Shown here: positions 38,313-51,300 of the stretch, in pieces
How the letters are laid out: every line of letters begins with the position of its first letter
How positions within the stretch are numbered: the stretch's first letter is position 1
DNA from: Ascaris suum
Taxonomy: Eukaryota > Nematoda > Chromadorea > Rhabditida > Ascarididae
Assembly: GCA_013433145.1 (NCBI GenBank)
Contig: CM024170.1
Coordinates: forward strand, 2,063,214 to 2,127,213
Direction of reading: 5' to 3'
Length of the DNA: 64,000 nt
Translations under genes and position numbers: made by a program
The notes under the pieces: generated by a model
Databases searched by the model: none
What the model was told of the DNA's origin: nothing
What the model saw: only the letters and a program-made list of their open reading frames with translations

Positions 38313-41300
38313 AAGGGATCAGCAGTACCATGACAATTCCATCGAAATATAGAAGGTGCTTAGAGAGTGCACGAAATAAAGTTGATTTTTTTTTGTGCGA
38401 ACTTGATGAGCTAGCTGCAGCTCTTTGAATTCCTTTCCCATAAGCCTAAAAGTGAGATGACAATGGAGGCGCTGTACTCCAAGCGTTGGAGGCAATAAAA
38501 GCGTTTATTCATTAGTATGTTTGACGATGCAGTGGTATCCGTTTTGTTTGTTATAGTGTCCTTTAACGGACATTTTTCGATCCTTTAAGGAAAAAGCTTT
38601 TCTTTCCATAGACTCAAATTGATAGCTTTCCATAGACTCTTTCCATAGACTTATCGATAGCGACGATTGCATGTGGGAAGGAGCAACTGGAAATTGAAAG
38701 GCCTTCTGCCGTTCAAGAAATCGGCGGAAATCAAATACGATCCATCCGTATCCTGTTACTTTTTTATGCAATTGAGTTCTATTAAACTTTATTTTTCCAC
38801 ATAAAACCTTCAGGATAACAAGAATCCACCATAAATCTTTTGAGGCAATGACTAAAATTTGGATTTTTTTTTTTCAAATTGGAGCCTCATCTTAATTTTT
38901 ATGCAGTTATTGGCATCTCCAAATTTTTATAAGTTGCGAAGCGCATTCTACGATGATAACTAGTAATTAAAATAAGGTCTTTTTTTGAAAAGCAATCAAT
39001 GTTTAATCTTTAATAGCTGATCTTTGTGGAATTTATTATGATTTTTTTTTTCAACGCGGTCGTTTTTCGTTTCGTAAAAAATTTACTTCACATGGGAAAG
39101 TTGTGAATGATATGATAGCTTTAAATCCATCATTTCAAAAAGGAAAAAAATCTTCGAATTTTTCGATTAGAATGGAAGTCTCACTCGAGAAGCATTGTCT
39201 CTCAAGTGGATGGAGAAAAAACAGATGGATTCAGTCGATGAGTTCGAAAATGCTCAAATTCGGCCAAAAAATCTACAGGCAAAGCCGCGAGAGCAACAAA
39301 AAAAAATCCCCTCAACGAATTCGCCACATTCGACGATAAACGATAAGAAGGAAAAACTATGACTTAAGCGAAACAGCATCCTATATAAACATCTGTGACC
39401 TATCGCATCTATTTCAAAGCCTCACTCAACGAGAATCATCGTCAAACAACTCGAAAGTGGTGCAGCAATTCAGATATGTGATTACTTATCATTTATCACT
39501 CGAATGCATCGCTTATCAATGGCGGTCAACGAAGGAGAACATATGGAGTTGCTTCCCGGATGTTCAATGCTGTGAATGCGATGCCATTAGATCTCTCATC
39601 TTGAAATTCACCATAAAGAAAGCAAAATAGAGTGTTTATAAGAGCAAAAAAAAAACTAGCGGAATCTTTTTTCGGCAATAATATCGATTCGGCCGAAATT
39701 CTCGAAGCTACTCGGAAAAAAAGAGTGACAACGAGGCGGTATGAAGTTGAATCGACTGATTTCTTCAAGCGGAAGTTGAGAAGTTCGTTTAATTGTCGGG
39801 AAAAGGATCTCAACAATACGAGGACAATTGTATCGTCGATTAATCTTTGAAACTGTCGTGAAGAAGACCAAAAAACGCTCATTAAATTTTGCCATCATCA
39901 ACCAATCTTCGTTTATTGGGCGAGACGGCCGGATTGTTTATTATGATAGGCTAAGACTGCAACTATGGTGAAATAAACGTCATTCATCATCGCGTACTGG
40001 TAACTGCGGTAGGTTCCGAGTGACCCATTGGTTCCGCTGTCATCCATCCCGGCATCTTCGTCGAGATGAAGATGGTGGAATAAGTTCTGACCCTCCTTTT
40101 AAGCGAAACAACGATGGAGTCGACTCGCCAAGATCCGATGAGCTGAAGATGAGCCTAAGCCTTAATCTTTACGAGATCTTACAACTCCATTTGAGCACAA
40201 GTGGAAGCGATATGAAGAGGCATTTATTGATGGAGAATACTTTGTTGATTAAGTTTAGGTGAAATAAAGAGTCATTGCTGAATTGTTGGAAATCCGATTG
40301 AATTCCCGATTATTTTCTATAGTTTAATAATTGTTCTATTGCTGCTTACAAATATGGTATATGTCAGCAAATTATGCAGCCACTTCCGGTCTATCTTCCT
40401 CTCCCTCTCTCTTTCTCTCAAAAAGGGCATCTCTGAATACTCTTTACTTATATTGAGGGATCGTCTGCACAAAAAAAAAACTCAAAGCGATGTTTTAGTG
40501 TTGTTTTGCTTATTCAATAATTATCCTATACAATTCATGGAAATGCGGATGCATAGATATTTGTTCTTTTATTAGAAATGAAGAATATAATATGAAATTG
40601 AGAAACTTTTGCAAATATCTACGGATTAAGCATTATACAAGGGCAAAATATTGCAATCATTGCAATATTGTTGCAATCATTGCAAATAGTGAGGAATATA
40701 ACAATAAACTTATTATTAGCGGGCGCCTAAAATGCCCATTGGCACTTTTTAATGAACCTTCTTTTGAATTATTGCAAATTTTGTATCATTTTCATTGGTT
40801 TTTTTTTTTGGAGGGAAATGCAGATGAGAGGAATTGGGATAGAGGACCAATCCTGATTGATATTATATGAAAGTTGATCCTCTCTTTGTTTGATTATCAA
40901 AGAAAATGATCGTTGATAATGTTATTTTCTTTTTTTGTGATGCTTTTAATGGACGAAGAATTTTCATCGTTCTCTTTTAATGTTGCATTATTATCGCCTA
41001 TTTTATTGCTTCATTTGCCTCTCTAGAATGATGGGCGCTTTTTCGAATTATCTATGGTGGTTGATTCGTATCGACGAATGAGATTTTATTTTTTATGAAT
41101 CGATTTTTTTCTCAATTATTTCTCGTCGTTTTCTGACGAATATTAGAGCGGTGAAAATATAACAATGTGTTTTTTTTTTTTTGTAGGTGAAGCAATGTAT
41201 GAACTTGATACCTAAGTATTGCGGCCAATCGTTTTTATCACTTGAAGTATTGGCGATATCGAGATATCGTTGAGTATGGTGCTCATCTCACCTATAATAT

Positions 41301-41353
41301 TATCATGATCTATTACAGGTATTGGTTTGTGTGGCGTATAGTTGATTTGTACA
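38313..41353. other. Upstream region of SMIM14 with repeat debris
   Basis: AT-rich, with a triplicated tccatagact unit near 38607-38650, the repeat copy at 40012, and overlapping open frames on both strands at 39526-39901 (up to 118 codons) with no recognisable domain. No clear core promoter elements are visible for SMIM14. Confidence 0.5.
40012..40263 (+). repeat. Dispersed repeat copy 1 of about 250 bp
   Basis: Similar over its length to 56684-56939. The right end is clearest: agtggaagcgatatgaag, then catttattgatggagaat, then actttgttgattaag. The 5' half shares catcttcgtcgagatgaagatggtg against cttcatcgggatgatgatggtg. Both copies are on the plus strand. It ends in an AAATAAAG-type tail, which would fit the 3' end of a short non-autonomous element. 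Confidence 0.6.
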
Positions 41354-42986
41354 ATGAGCGACGATCTGTGCGAGTGTATCTTCAATCATGAAACGGCGAT
41401 GAGACGTCTCTTATCTCTTGTAAGTTGGAATCGATTTCAACATTTCTGTTACCTGCAAAATAGTAGGTACGTCTTATATTTTGATGGGATAAGGATAGAG
41501 AGAGAAGAGCTCTAAATATTTCAGGCTTTCTATCTTATGGAACAAGGCGCTTGAAAAAAAGCCCAGCCGATTAGGAGAACGCTGTTAAGGGAAAACCTCA
41601 TTGTTTCGTTCAAGTTCATATTCGTTTAGTTACACCACAATCATAGAACTACTGGGATTTCTTTAACCACCTTCCAACATTACTATCACGAAAGTAAACT
41701 TTGGTCGCATAGTTGAGTGCTGATGAAGATTGAACAACGACTGAAACTAAGGTGATCGTTGATGTTCAATAACCTTATCTGCGCTATAGTTCGTTTCCTG
41801 TGGGGAGAATTCGCGGGCAGTTATTAAATCATTGATATCGTCATTGAAGCTGTTTCGTCGAATCTGCGATCGAATGAGCCCTCTGGTTGATCCCATCTAT
41901 TGCGAAGGAATTAGGTTATTTTCATTTCCTGCATTTTTGATGTGAAGGAGTCGATGTGCGTTATCTTCTAGCCACACTCTTGTTATATGGGGAAACATTT
42001 CAGTTGCGAGACTCTCAAGGATATTGTACAGATTCGGAGTGCATCAGCGACGCGCCTGGACCACAAGGAGCTGGTATTTTGGCCGGGGGTAATAACCTGA
42101 TGATGATTGCCGTTCTGTGGGGCATTATTGCGTTATTGATGTATTTTATGCGCCCCAATTCGATGCGCTCAAGACCTGCCGAACCACCGAACAAACCTGG
42201 ACCAAGCAATGGCCCGGTTAGCTTTATGTTTTTCTCATTCTCTCTTTGAGCTATCAAGATGATTTGATACGGAGCGCATCTGTCATATCATGACTGGGTC
42301 AATCATATCTCATATTAAATTTGCAGTATACAGAATGTATGTGACCCGGAATGTTAGGGCGTTGATGTTGGGCAATAGCTGGGCACCCGGAGTGTTGGGT
42401 AATACCCGGAATGTTCGAGATGGGAAAATATGTCTGTGATCGCATATTTGCATTCTGCGGCGCTTACTATGGCTGTTGGAAATAGAGATATCGCTTTTAG
42501 CTGTTATATTCGACATTGAAGTGCTGCATCTGTTTGTTTATACGTCATTCTGCCATCTTTTTGTTTTTATTGATTGATGAGTACAAAGTAGACTGTATAG
42601 AGTGTACAATGATTGCATTGAGTAGATTGAGTATAACAGACGCATTGCGCGGTTCTACCTCATGTTCAGATTACTTGCAATGTTAGATTTGTGTGGTGCA
42701 GAGTTATTCATCAACAGGGTTTTGATTTCATTCCAAAAAAAGAATTTTTTTCCGGATGAATTTTGGTGCCAAAAATTAAACCTGTTTTAGACGTATATTT
42801 TCATCGCAGGAAGTATTAATGCTGGATTTTAGTTGGTAAAATATATAGCTGTTAAAGCTATGAATTAGAACGATTACAGCTCAAAATCACATGCATCTAT
42901 ATGATTACATTGATGTGAAAGTGTATAGTAAATTTACTTTTATATTTAAGGATGGACATGAACCGCCAGCCCCCGAAGTGAACTAA
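41354..42986 (+). CDS. SMIM14: Small integral membrane protein 14 homologue, 3 exons
   Basis: Exons 41354-41419, 42004-42216 and 42951-42986 join in phase 0 to give 104 residues. Exon 1 encodes MSDDLCECIFNHETAMRRLL followed by SL and ends at a perfect GTAAGT donor. Exon 2 follows tttcag and reads LRDSQGYCTDSEC, a variable loop, the membrane span MMIAVLWGIIALLMYFM and RPNSMRSRP, then a Pro-rich stretch. Exon 3 adds DGHEPPAPEVN. This matches the SMIM14 family in order and size: Cys-rich CEC head, MRRL-LRxSQxYCTDxEC, one span followed by RP, and a ...PPAP tail. The family is a single-pass, ER-associated membrane protein of poorly known function. The 5' end may be trans-spliced at gcgtatag about 12 bp before the ATG. 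Confidence 0.9.
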
Positions 42987-45900
42987 TCAAACAATGGAGT
43001 TAAGGCGCGCTGAATTTTCACATCGATTAATGACAGCGTTTGCACAGACATTTAATTTCTTTATTAAAAAAAGAATTCATATCGTCAATATGTGTTGTAT
43101 CGATCGGACTTTTATAATTTTTCTTTATCGGAACGAATGGTATAGAAATATCGATAGCATACATGTTGACTATATCTCTTTTATAAATTAGCACTGGTGT
43201 ATGCTAAATATCAGTGCATCTCCTCAGTAATGCTTTATTTTGCTTGCAAATATTTCTATAATGTTAGCAAAAATATTGATTTAATTATGAATTATTTCAT
43301 TCAAATATTTTTTGAATTCTTTTTCATAGATTTTTTTTTGGCTTTTATTTTCGTAAATTTCTTTATCGGATATACGTTTTTTTTTTTTTCAATGCAAGAA
43401 GAGAAACTTCCTCATGCTTAGCGGGATGGGTGGCTTTCATTGTATGACTATTTTCTTCTCTGAGTACAGTCTGTGCCCTACTATCTTTTTAGGTCTTTAG
43501 TCTGCTATGTTATAATTGGGGATACCATAAAGAAGATAGAGGATTAGAGGGCGAGGTCAAAAGTTTGAGCCATGATATCTCGGGGATATAAGAAATAATT
43601 GTAATTGTTGAGCTAATAGGGGGAAGGTTTTTTTACTCAATATTACCAAGAGAGTTTCATAGTTAATTCAAGGTTTAGGTGGGACTGTATCTTGGCTGAA
43701 AGCCAATAAATAAATAAATACGGCCGATTTGCTTAATGCCAAAGAAAATATCTGTGCGTTTGGTGGGGTAAATTGTATGCTGTAGTGGTTAAATCTGAAG
43801 AACAAGGTGAAGGGCAACGTTATGGTCACAGTCGCCGACTGCGTTGCGTCACATTTATGAGAAGGATAAGCTTACCCATCTTCCTCCCCTTCCCCTATCC
43901 CCTCTCGAACTTTCCCTTAAAATTTTTCACATTCATTTCTAAGAAACCACATTTTCCCGCTTCGCAGTATCTCAAGATCTTTTCGCTCTTCCATTTCGTC
44001 TACGGTGATCATAGATATGCCCTCTTGATGGCCATCATAGCCATCAGAGGAGTAGTATTAACCGTAGGCCAGGACCCCGTCGAGGTCATATTTAGCTAGG
44101 ACAAACAGTACAAAAAAGGGAGAGGGGGAGAAAATGTAAGGAAGAAAAAGTCCGCTCAACTGTCTCCGCAATTCATATTCGTTATCTTAATTCACAACCG
44201 AGGCCGGATATTGGGAGGGCAAGCTTACTATCTGTGGTAATGAAACCCATGGTTCAGCTGTGGAAGTGGTAGAATTTCTTTGCGATCTAATACACGGCTG
44301 AGTTACTTACCACGCCGAGTATGAGTTTAATCTTCATCTTGCAGCTGGACATCCGTTTCTGGTGATCGGAATCATGCTTCCCTTGCGCTTATGAAATCAC
44401 ATTATGCTTATCTTTGAGAGCGTCGCTTTACGATCGTATGAGCAGGTGTTGCACTACGCAACCGGCCGCTCATAACGAAGAGACGCCCTTCAATGATAGT
44501 AGCTCGTGTATGACAGTAGCCGTTTCTTTAGTGGCAAGTTGAGCTGGCTATCAACCACGTTTTATTCGGTCCGTCAGAATCATCCAGCATTGTTCGTTGT
44601 GGTTGCACTTTCTGAGTTCACCTGTATGCTCCGGAACAAGTACGGAGCTTTTCGTTAGTGGTCGCTGGGTTGTCAAACATGAAATGAGGCTCGAACAAAG
44701 GATTGCTGTAGAAAGAAATGGATCATCCGAGGAATGCGCCCATTTATGTAAAAGATGCGCCATATAATATTCTTTGTCCCACTGTATATAGGTGCCTTAA
44801 ACATGAATATTTCCGGTCTGTTCTGTGATTTCGCACCACCACTGCTTTCCCTAATGCATTGCGGAGGTGATGCTCCCTTTTGATGCTGATTCTATTCTCT
44901 TCGAATTGCTTCGGGATTTTTCACCAATAAATCGTTTTTGAACACAACTTGGCTTCCACGCATTATTGGCTTTATTTTGGTTTATACCGCTCCTCGCAAT
45001 CAGTGATACCTCACAGCAACTACATTTAAACGTACATCTACCTCAGATAGTCCTCCGATATAGCTAGCCTCCAAAACACAGCGGAAGGAGCTGAATAAGC
45101 GATTCAGGGATAAGATATGTTGCGGACATGTGCTCGGCAAATTATATAACACTAGAAATGGTCTAAACTTCCGGCAAGAAAACGCATCAGGGAGTGTCGA
45201 ATTGCGTCGGAGAAATCACTCTCTAGTCTCACATATGCCCCAAGCCGTCAAGAAATCTAAATTGTAAGTCAATGAGGCGATCCGTTACATATCGTCTCAA
45301 AAAGAACACCTATCTTTACCTATATGCCAACATTAGTTACCTATATGCCAGCATAATTACTGGAATTGCTATATTTTAATCATTTCCCGAATGACACATC
45401 TGCAGTAACAATTCGCGGTCACCGCGGAAAATTCTATTTCCAACAAATACAACCGTACCGCAAATGCAGCCAATAACAATAGTCGTTTATCACAGCAGGT
45501 AATATCAGATGATGAAGATCGCCGATGTAACGCATATATCACCTCGACGGACAGAGGATGCAATCCGAAGGACACTGCTCCTCGTCTCTGAGCAAAAAAA
45601 AAACAATACCAAGCGGACAAGTCAACATAACGCGATGGACAACATTGCCGACAGAAATTATAATATCTCAACTTGTAGCAGGTGAGAAAGGTTGCTTTCG
45701 TATAGAGTACGAAGGAACCACACGGAAGTCACCTTATCCTAGACCTCTCACATAGTTGACTCGTCAGCAGTGAACAACAGGAGTGAAGGAAAAATGACGA
45801 GCGAATCAATTCTCAAGTTCGAGATCGTCCGTATTTGTGATAATTTCTCCCTCTTAATCCAACAACGAAATAAAAAATATATAAATGTATATAAATCTCG

Positions 45901-48377
45901 AAATATTCCGATATCAACTAACATATAAATAAATTTCTCTTTCAATTACTATCATTATTTCCCACAGAAATCTTCAACGCAAATTGACATCTAAACAGAA
46001 CTAAGCCAATTTAATATCACCGTGTTCCTCCATCCTTCGTACCAAATAAAAACTGAAAGAAAATGCAAACGACGGAAAGAAAATAACCAATTGTAGCAAA
46101 GCGATCAATCGAACATGAGAGCACACTATTAACAAAAAATCATCTCCACTTTCTAATATCATTAAACGATTCCACAACACTTCTCAACTATCGATCGAAA
46201 GCATACAAACAAGTCGGACAGATCGACGACCTACAGTCTATTTAAAAAATTAAGTAACTGCACCAAAATTTGTAACTGAATAAAGTGTCCCCTAATGCAG
46301 CATCGGCCTATTGTCTTATGTCACCATGGTTGTTAAAATAGAACGAGCCGAATGCTCAAGTCTCCATATCTATACTTCATATCTTTCTGCTATAAGAACG
46401 TCAATATAAGCGTGTCCTATTGTTATGGAAATGATAAAGCAAACAAGGGAAAATATCATGCACACTTCCTGCTGATAAATCCTTAGCAACTTCCTTTAAT
46501 TTCGAGCATTGCTTCGTTTAATAGCACATAGCGGAAAAGCCACCAATTTGTCTACACCAAAAATCGGGCTAAAGAAAGCCAAACATAAAAACCTTTACTC
46601 GAATGCTCCGAACTCGCAAACAATAAACTAATGGCCCGGTACACTAGCATATCCACCACATCCCAAATGATCATCTGATCTCTTTATGCCTCAATATAGG
46701 AAAGCAATTATCGTTGCTATGTGCATCGGGAACTAGGATGCAATAAGGGACGACGAAAAAGATCGATAATAGTTGAGAGATTTAAGTGATAGATGAAAAA
46801 ATATGAAATCAAAAAAAAAAAAACAAAAATAATTCACCGCAAATATTCCAGTCTCAAAACAACTTCCAAGTAATGATGCGAAATATCGCAGAATTGAAAC
46901 ATACGCAATAAAAAGCGCATATGATCTGAACTCTTCAAAAAAAAAAAAAAATTGAAAAACATAGAAACCTATCATGAAAGCAAAATGAGAATACAATATA
47001 TAACACAATATAACACAACAAAAAAAACCAATGCAGAACTAGAAGAAAAAACGAAGAAAAACAACGCCAGTCAATCAATCCCACTGCATCAACCGCCGAT
47101 CACTAAAACCTCATTCCAAATTTCCTTTAAACTCCACTTACTTTCAACTTTGCCTCTTTCATGATTTATTTCAGTGAAAAACCTCAAATTCACTGCAGAC
47201 AAAGTGACCTATTTATATGAGTGTCGTAAATATTCTAACCCACATATTATGAATTATTTTTTCACTTCAGTGTAAAACCTCAAACCATCAACTTAATTGC
47301 CATAACCCTGTCCTACCGGGTAAACGTCCTATCATTTAAGGCTAAACAGCGAAAAGCGTTCATTTTTCACGTAGATAAAAGGAAGCAAACAAGGGACTGA
47401 CTCCTGCTATAAGTCAGTCTTCTCGAAAGCTAACTCAAATAGAAGCGTGCACACCTGACTGTCATATGTGTAGGTCACATTGATCAATCACTCAAATCCC
47501 CTGTGACAGTACGATTGCTTAAAGCGATATGTAAGTTGCAAATTCATCAGTGATATCGATGGAAATGAATAAGCCTAAAGAATTCATCAATTTTCATGAC
47601 ATTTTAACATCAGCGTATAAAATATGACAAAGAAATGAAAGTGGAAAAAACACCAGGATTTGTGGAGCAAAATCCAAGCAGCCACAACTCTACCATCATT
47701 CCGAGACCTTATGCGATGTGCTTTAGAAAGCACTATTCCAGAGAAAGCGCTCTCTTCAACAACACTTCGACAATTTGGCTCTCCGATTCCGCATCTAAAT
47801 AATGCTCATTTCTTTGAACAATTTAATCCACAAGAAGAGCGGGAAACACTCCTTCCCACACCAAATCTATGACTTCCCTCTTCGCCATTCTCAAATATAA
47901 TATTCTCTTCCCATCACTAATACCCACCCATCCTATATAATTCTTCTTTCTGTTGCTTTTAGTCTCTCTTTCACCCGTAACTTCGACAAGCTTCTTCCCT
48001 CTCCCCGCTCTCTTCCCCTGTTAGTTCTTCGGTCTTTTCACCCATTCCCTATCCAATAGAGAATTCCCCTTTCATTTGATACTAGTAAACTCAAACGAGA
48101 AGTTGTGTTTCAATTTTACAAAAACTATATAAGAAAAACTCCAAATTCATAAATTCAAACTATACAACGCTGTAGGTGTGTTTATAGTTTCAATTATCAA
48201 ACCACAAACGCTGCAAAGATGAAACTTGGCGAATATAACTCCACTATCGGGCTATCGCCATCCCAGATCCATTACAAGTTATCACCTTCTGCATCATTCA
48301 TTTGTACCCATAAGTGTCAAGAAATTTACGAGTTAAAATTCACACTACCGCAGGTCTTGCATACACCGGAAACGTAT
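42987..48377. other. Intergenic stretch between SMIM14 and the SNF2 gene
   Basis: The two genes are convergent, so this holds both 3' flanks. AATAAA hexamers occur on the plus strand near 43704-43716. The rest is AT-rich DNA with a duplicated acctatatgcca unit near 45317-45350. A tiny minus-strand ATG exon candidate at 44311-44352 (MSSCKMKIKLILGV, then a perfect GTAAGT donor) has no visible continuation. No transposon or RNA gene recognised. Confidence 0.55.
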
Positions 48378-51300
48378 CACCGGCGCAGAATGTGCATGGT
48401 CGATCGGTTTCCTGACAGCACTTTGGCCTAACCATTTCGTCCGTTTTTAATTAATTACACAAATGCATATCATAGTGGGTTGCTTCGCTAATTTTCTAGT
48501 TGTTTTTATTGAAAACACTCTACCTTCTGCACAATTCGCTCCAGTGACCTCTTTTTCGAGTTCAAGTTTCTTTCGTGCCACGCTTAACATCCCCTCTTCG
48601 ACGCTGCCCGCCGAAATCAAACGCACGACGAAAACTTCCCTAAATGGGTACCTTTTACTTATGAATCTTTCATGGGCAAGACTATTCCATGGCGGGAAGA
48701 ATAACTGAGTGAGAAGTGAAAGGGGAGGGGATGGAGGCGAAGAAAGAGAAAGTATTCAGCATGTTCTAATTGTGATCCAAATCGTTCAAATTGGCTGTCC
48801 GCTTTAATTTACGGATTAAAGCCTATTTCGACTATCTTTAAACAATAAATAAAAAGGAAAAAATTCAGATATGAGAAAAAAATTTCAAGAAAGACCCGGT
48901 CGAGATGGACGGTGAAAATTATTTCCCAACATATCAACAAAGAAAAAATTTCTCAAATTCAAGACATTTTTCTCAAGAAATACAACTTTGCCGTATAAAA
49001 CGATTATAAGATAAACGATCAGAATGCGAACTTTTTTTGTCCCATACGATGACAACGATCTTCGGCTTGTTTATCGTTATATGGATTGAAATCAATGTCG
49101 TGTAGAATAATATGATTCGCCGCAGTTAGATTAATGCCCATACCACCTGCTTTCGTAGAGAGAAGAAAAACAAAGAGATCATTCGAAGCATTGAACGCGT
49201 TGATTCGTTCTTGCCTAGAAATAAACAAAACTGGTGAATTTATTGTGTAGATAAACAACATTTGGCTTCTTGCCAAATTCGCACTCTAAATAGAATGAAT
49301 ATGTTCTCGCAGAATCAACAAAATTAGTGAACCAGTTATTAACAATTAGTAAACATATGAAGAAAATTGCCATTCTGGATGCACGACCATCAAAAATCGC
49401 CTCAATCGGCTACTGCACACTTCGAGAGTACCGACTGTCCACTACCAAGCAAAACGACTTGAATACTCCGACATGAACCGTCATATATCTTCCCTACCAC
49501 TATCGCAAGACGCAAATTTTAGAGACTTCTTTACCACTTACCACACCATGAGGATGTAGCACAAAAATACCGTCCTTTTACTCCGTTGGATGAAAACAAC
49601 CAACAACCTCTCTATCAAGATATATAGGCCTTCTTCTCACGGTCACTCCGACCGTCAATTCCGTCGTAGCCGCAAATAAACCACCGCGCCAAAGCTGACG
49701 ACCGCAATGACCAGTGGAATCTTTTCAGTTGTAACGACACAATGAGAAAAGTCAGCACATGGAAGTATCAGCAGTGATGTCACTATTTCATCCAACTTCA
49801 CCAGCTTCATCTTCATCGCCAATATCGCAAAATTCAATCCCCCCCCCCTCCCCCACAGATACCACAGATCTATCACAACCACCGGTGGACATCATTTATC
49901 GTTAATTCCTTCCCTTCCTTATTCAACCTGAGAACTTCGTGTGAATCAGGCATTCAAGGAATCAAACATATAACACATCAAGCCGGAACCTCGACTCCTT
50001 ATCATCCCATTCGGCGAAAAATCATACCTGATTCCGTTCTCCGATTATGCCATTCCACTCTCATTTCATCCCAAAATAGAGTGTTTCCTTCTCAGTGCAA
50101 CTAGTTCTGCTCGTTTTCTTTCTTAAATCCTCCACATATTAAAACGATGAAATTAAAAAAATGTACCGCTCCATGACCGGTGTCGAACCATCGAGACGGC
50201 AATATTCGTGTCCTCGAAGACGTAGATAAACTTCTAATATGTCCATCATTGTTGTGAACTGACTAAATACTAGTACCTTATCTCCCTGAAAAGAAGTTTC
50301 CTTCAACGACGATGCCGTAACGTGCGGGGCGCTTTATCAAACCGGATAGAGGAACTTTCGTAGGAAATGTTTTCCTAATTGCCTGCAAATCTGAAAACGA
50401 AACTATGTGATAATGCGAAAAACACGCAATCTTCTCTGAGAATATTCAAATATTTCTCAAAATAATACAATTCCACTTATTTTGCAGTCGACTACCTCTT
50501 GCCCCTACCGCTCTCCAACAGACATCCTTTCGACGAGATTCTTCCAACTCGTCTTTGATTGCAAAAGCCAAGGCGAATTCATATCAAATTTTAAAAAAAA
50601 ACCTTTCGTTTGATATCCGGAAGCAAACGATCAAGCTCCTTGAATTTGCCGGACTCTAAAGCTATCCTCTCGTCAAGACAAAACTGCTGAGTGGATGTAT
50701 ATTTCGAACACAACTGACTGATAGAGAAATCAGAACGAAACGCAAGATCCTCAGCCAGGTGATTAGGATCCTTCTTTTCGTATTCCTTCTCCTGGAAAAT
50801 GAACATAACAACTTTGAAACTGGAGAAACTGAAAATAAAGCTGACGAAAATAAATTGTTCACGCAATAATTGCAACAGCCGCTACTTTTCTCTTCCTTCC
50901 TCTTCACTGAGAAACGATAAATCTAGCTTACAGTTATTTGCGATTCGGAGATTGCCGATGATCCTAACACCATAATTTCTTATCTTTGATAATGTCAACT
51001 CATTTCTCCTCAGTTTTTTTTTTAAAATTCAACATGGAGAGACTCTGAGAAATATGCAATTAATAATGATAAAGTTAAGAAAACAAATTAACGTAGTATA
51101 TAAAAATTCAAATATAGCCGCTTTGCTGAGAAAAAAGAGGGCAATAAAAATTTACCTATTCAAAAACGCTTTCGAACAAAACATTACAATTAAATGCGCT
51201 GATGGCATATCCAAACATTGATCTATTCAACTCCATCTCAAAAAGAAGCATAAGAACGAAGGCCGCACTCCAGATGGAAAGCGCCTCCAAGCCTTAATCA

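Noticed and set aside
39526..39901. 118- and 81-codon overlapping frames on the minus strand plus one on the plus strand
   Set aside because: Open in three frames at once with no family resemblance; several frames of this length are expected by chance.
43773..44099. 108-codon plus-strand frame
   Set aside because: Composition is not protein-like (Pro/Phe-rich from CT-rich DNA) and nothing supports splicing or homology.
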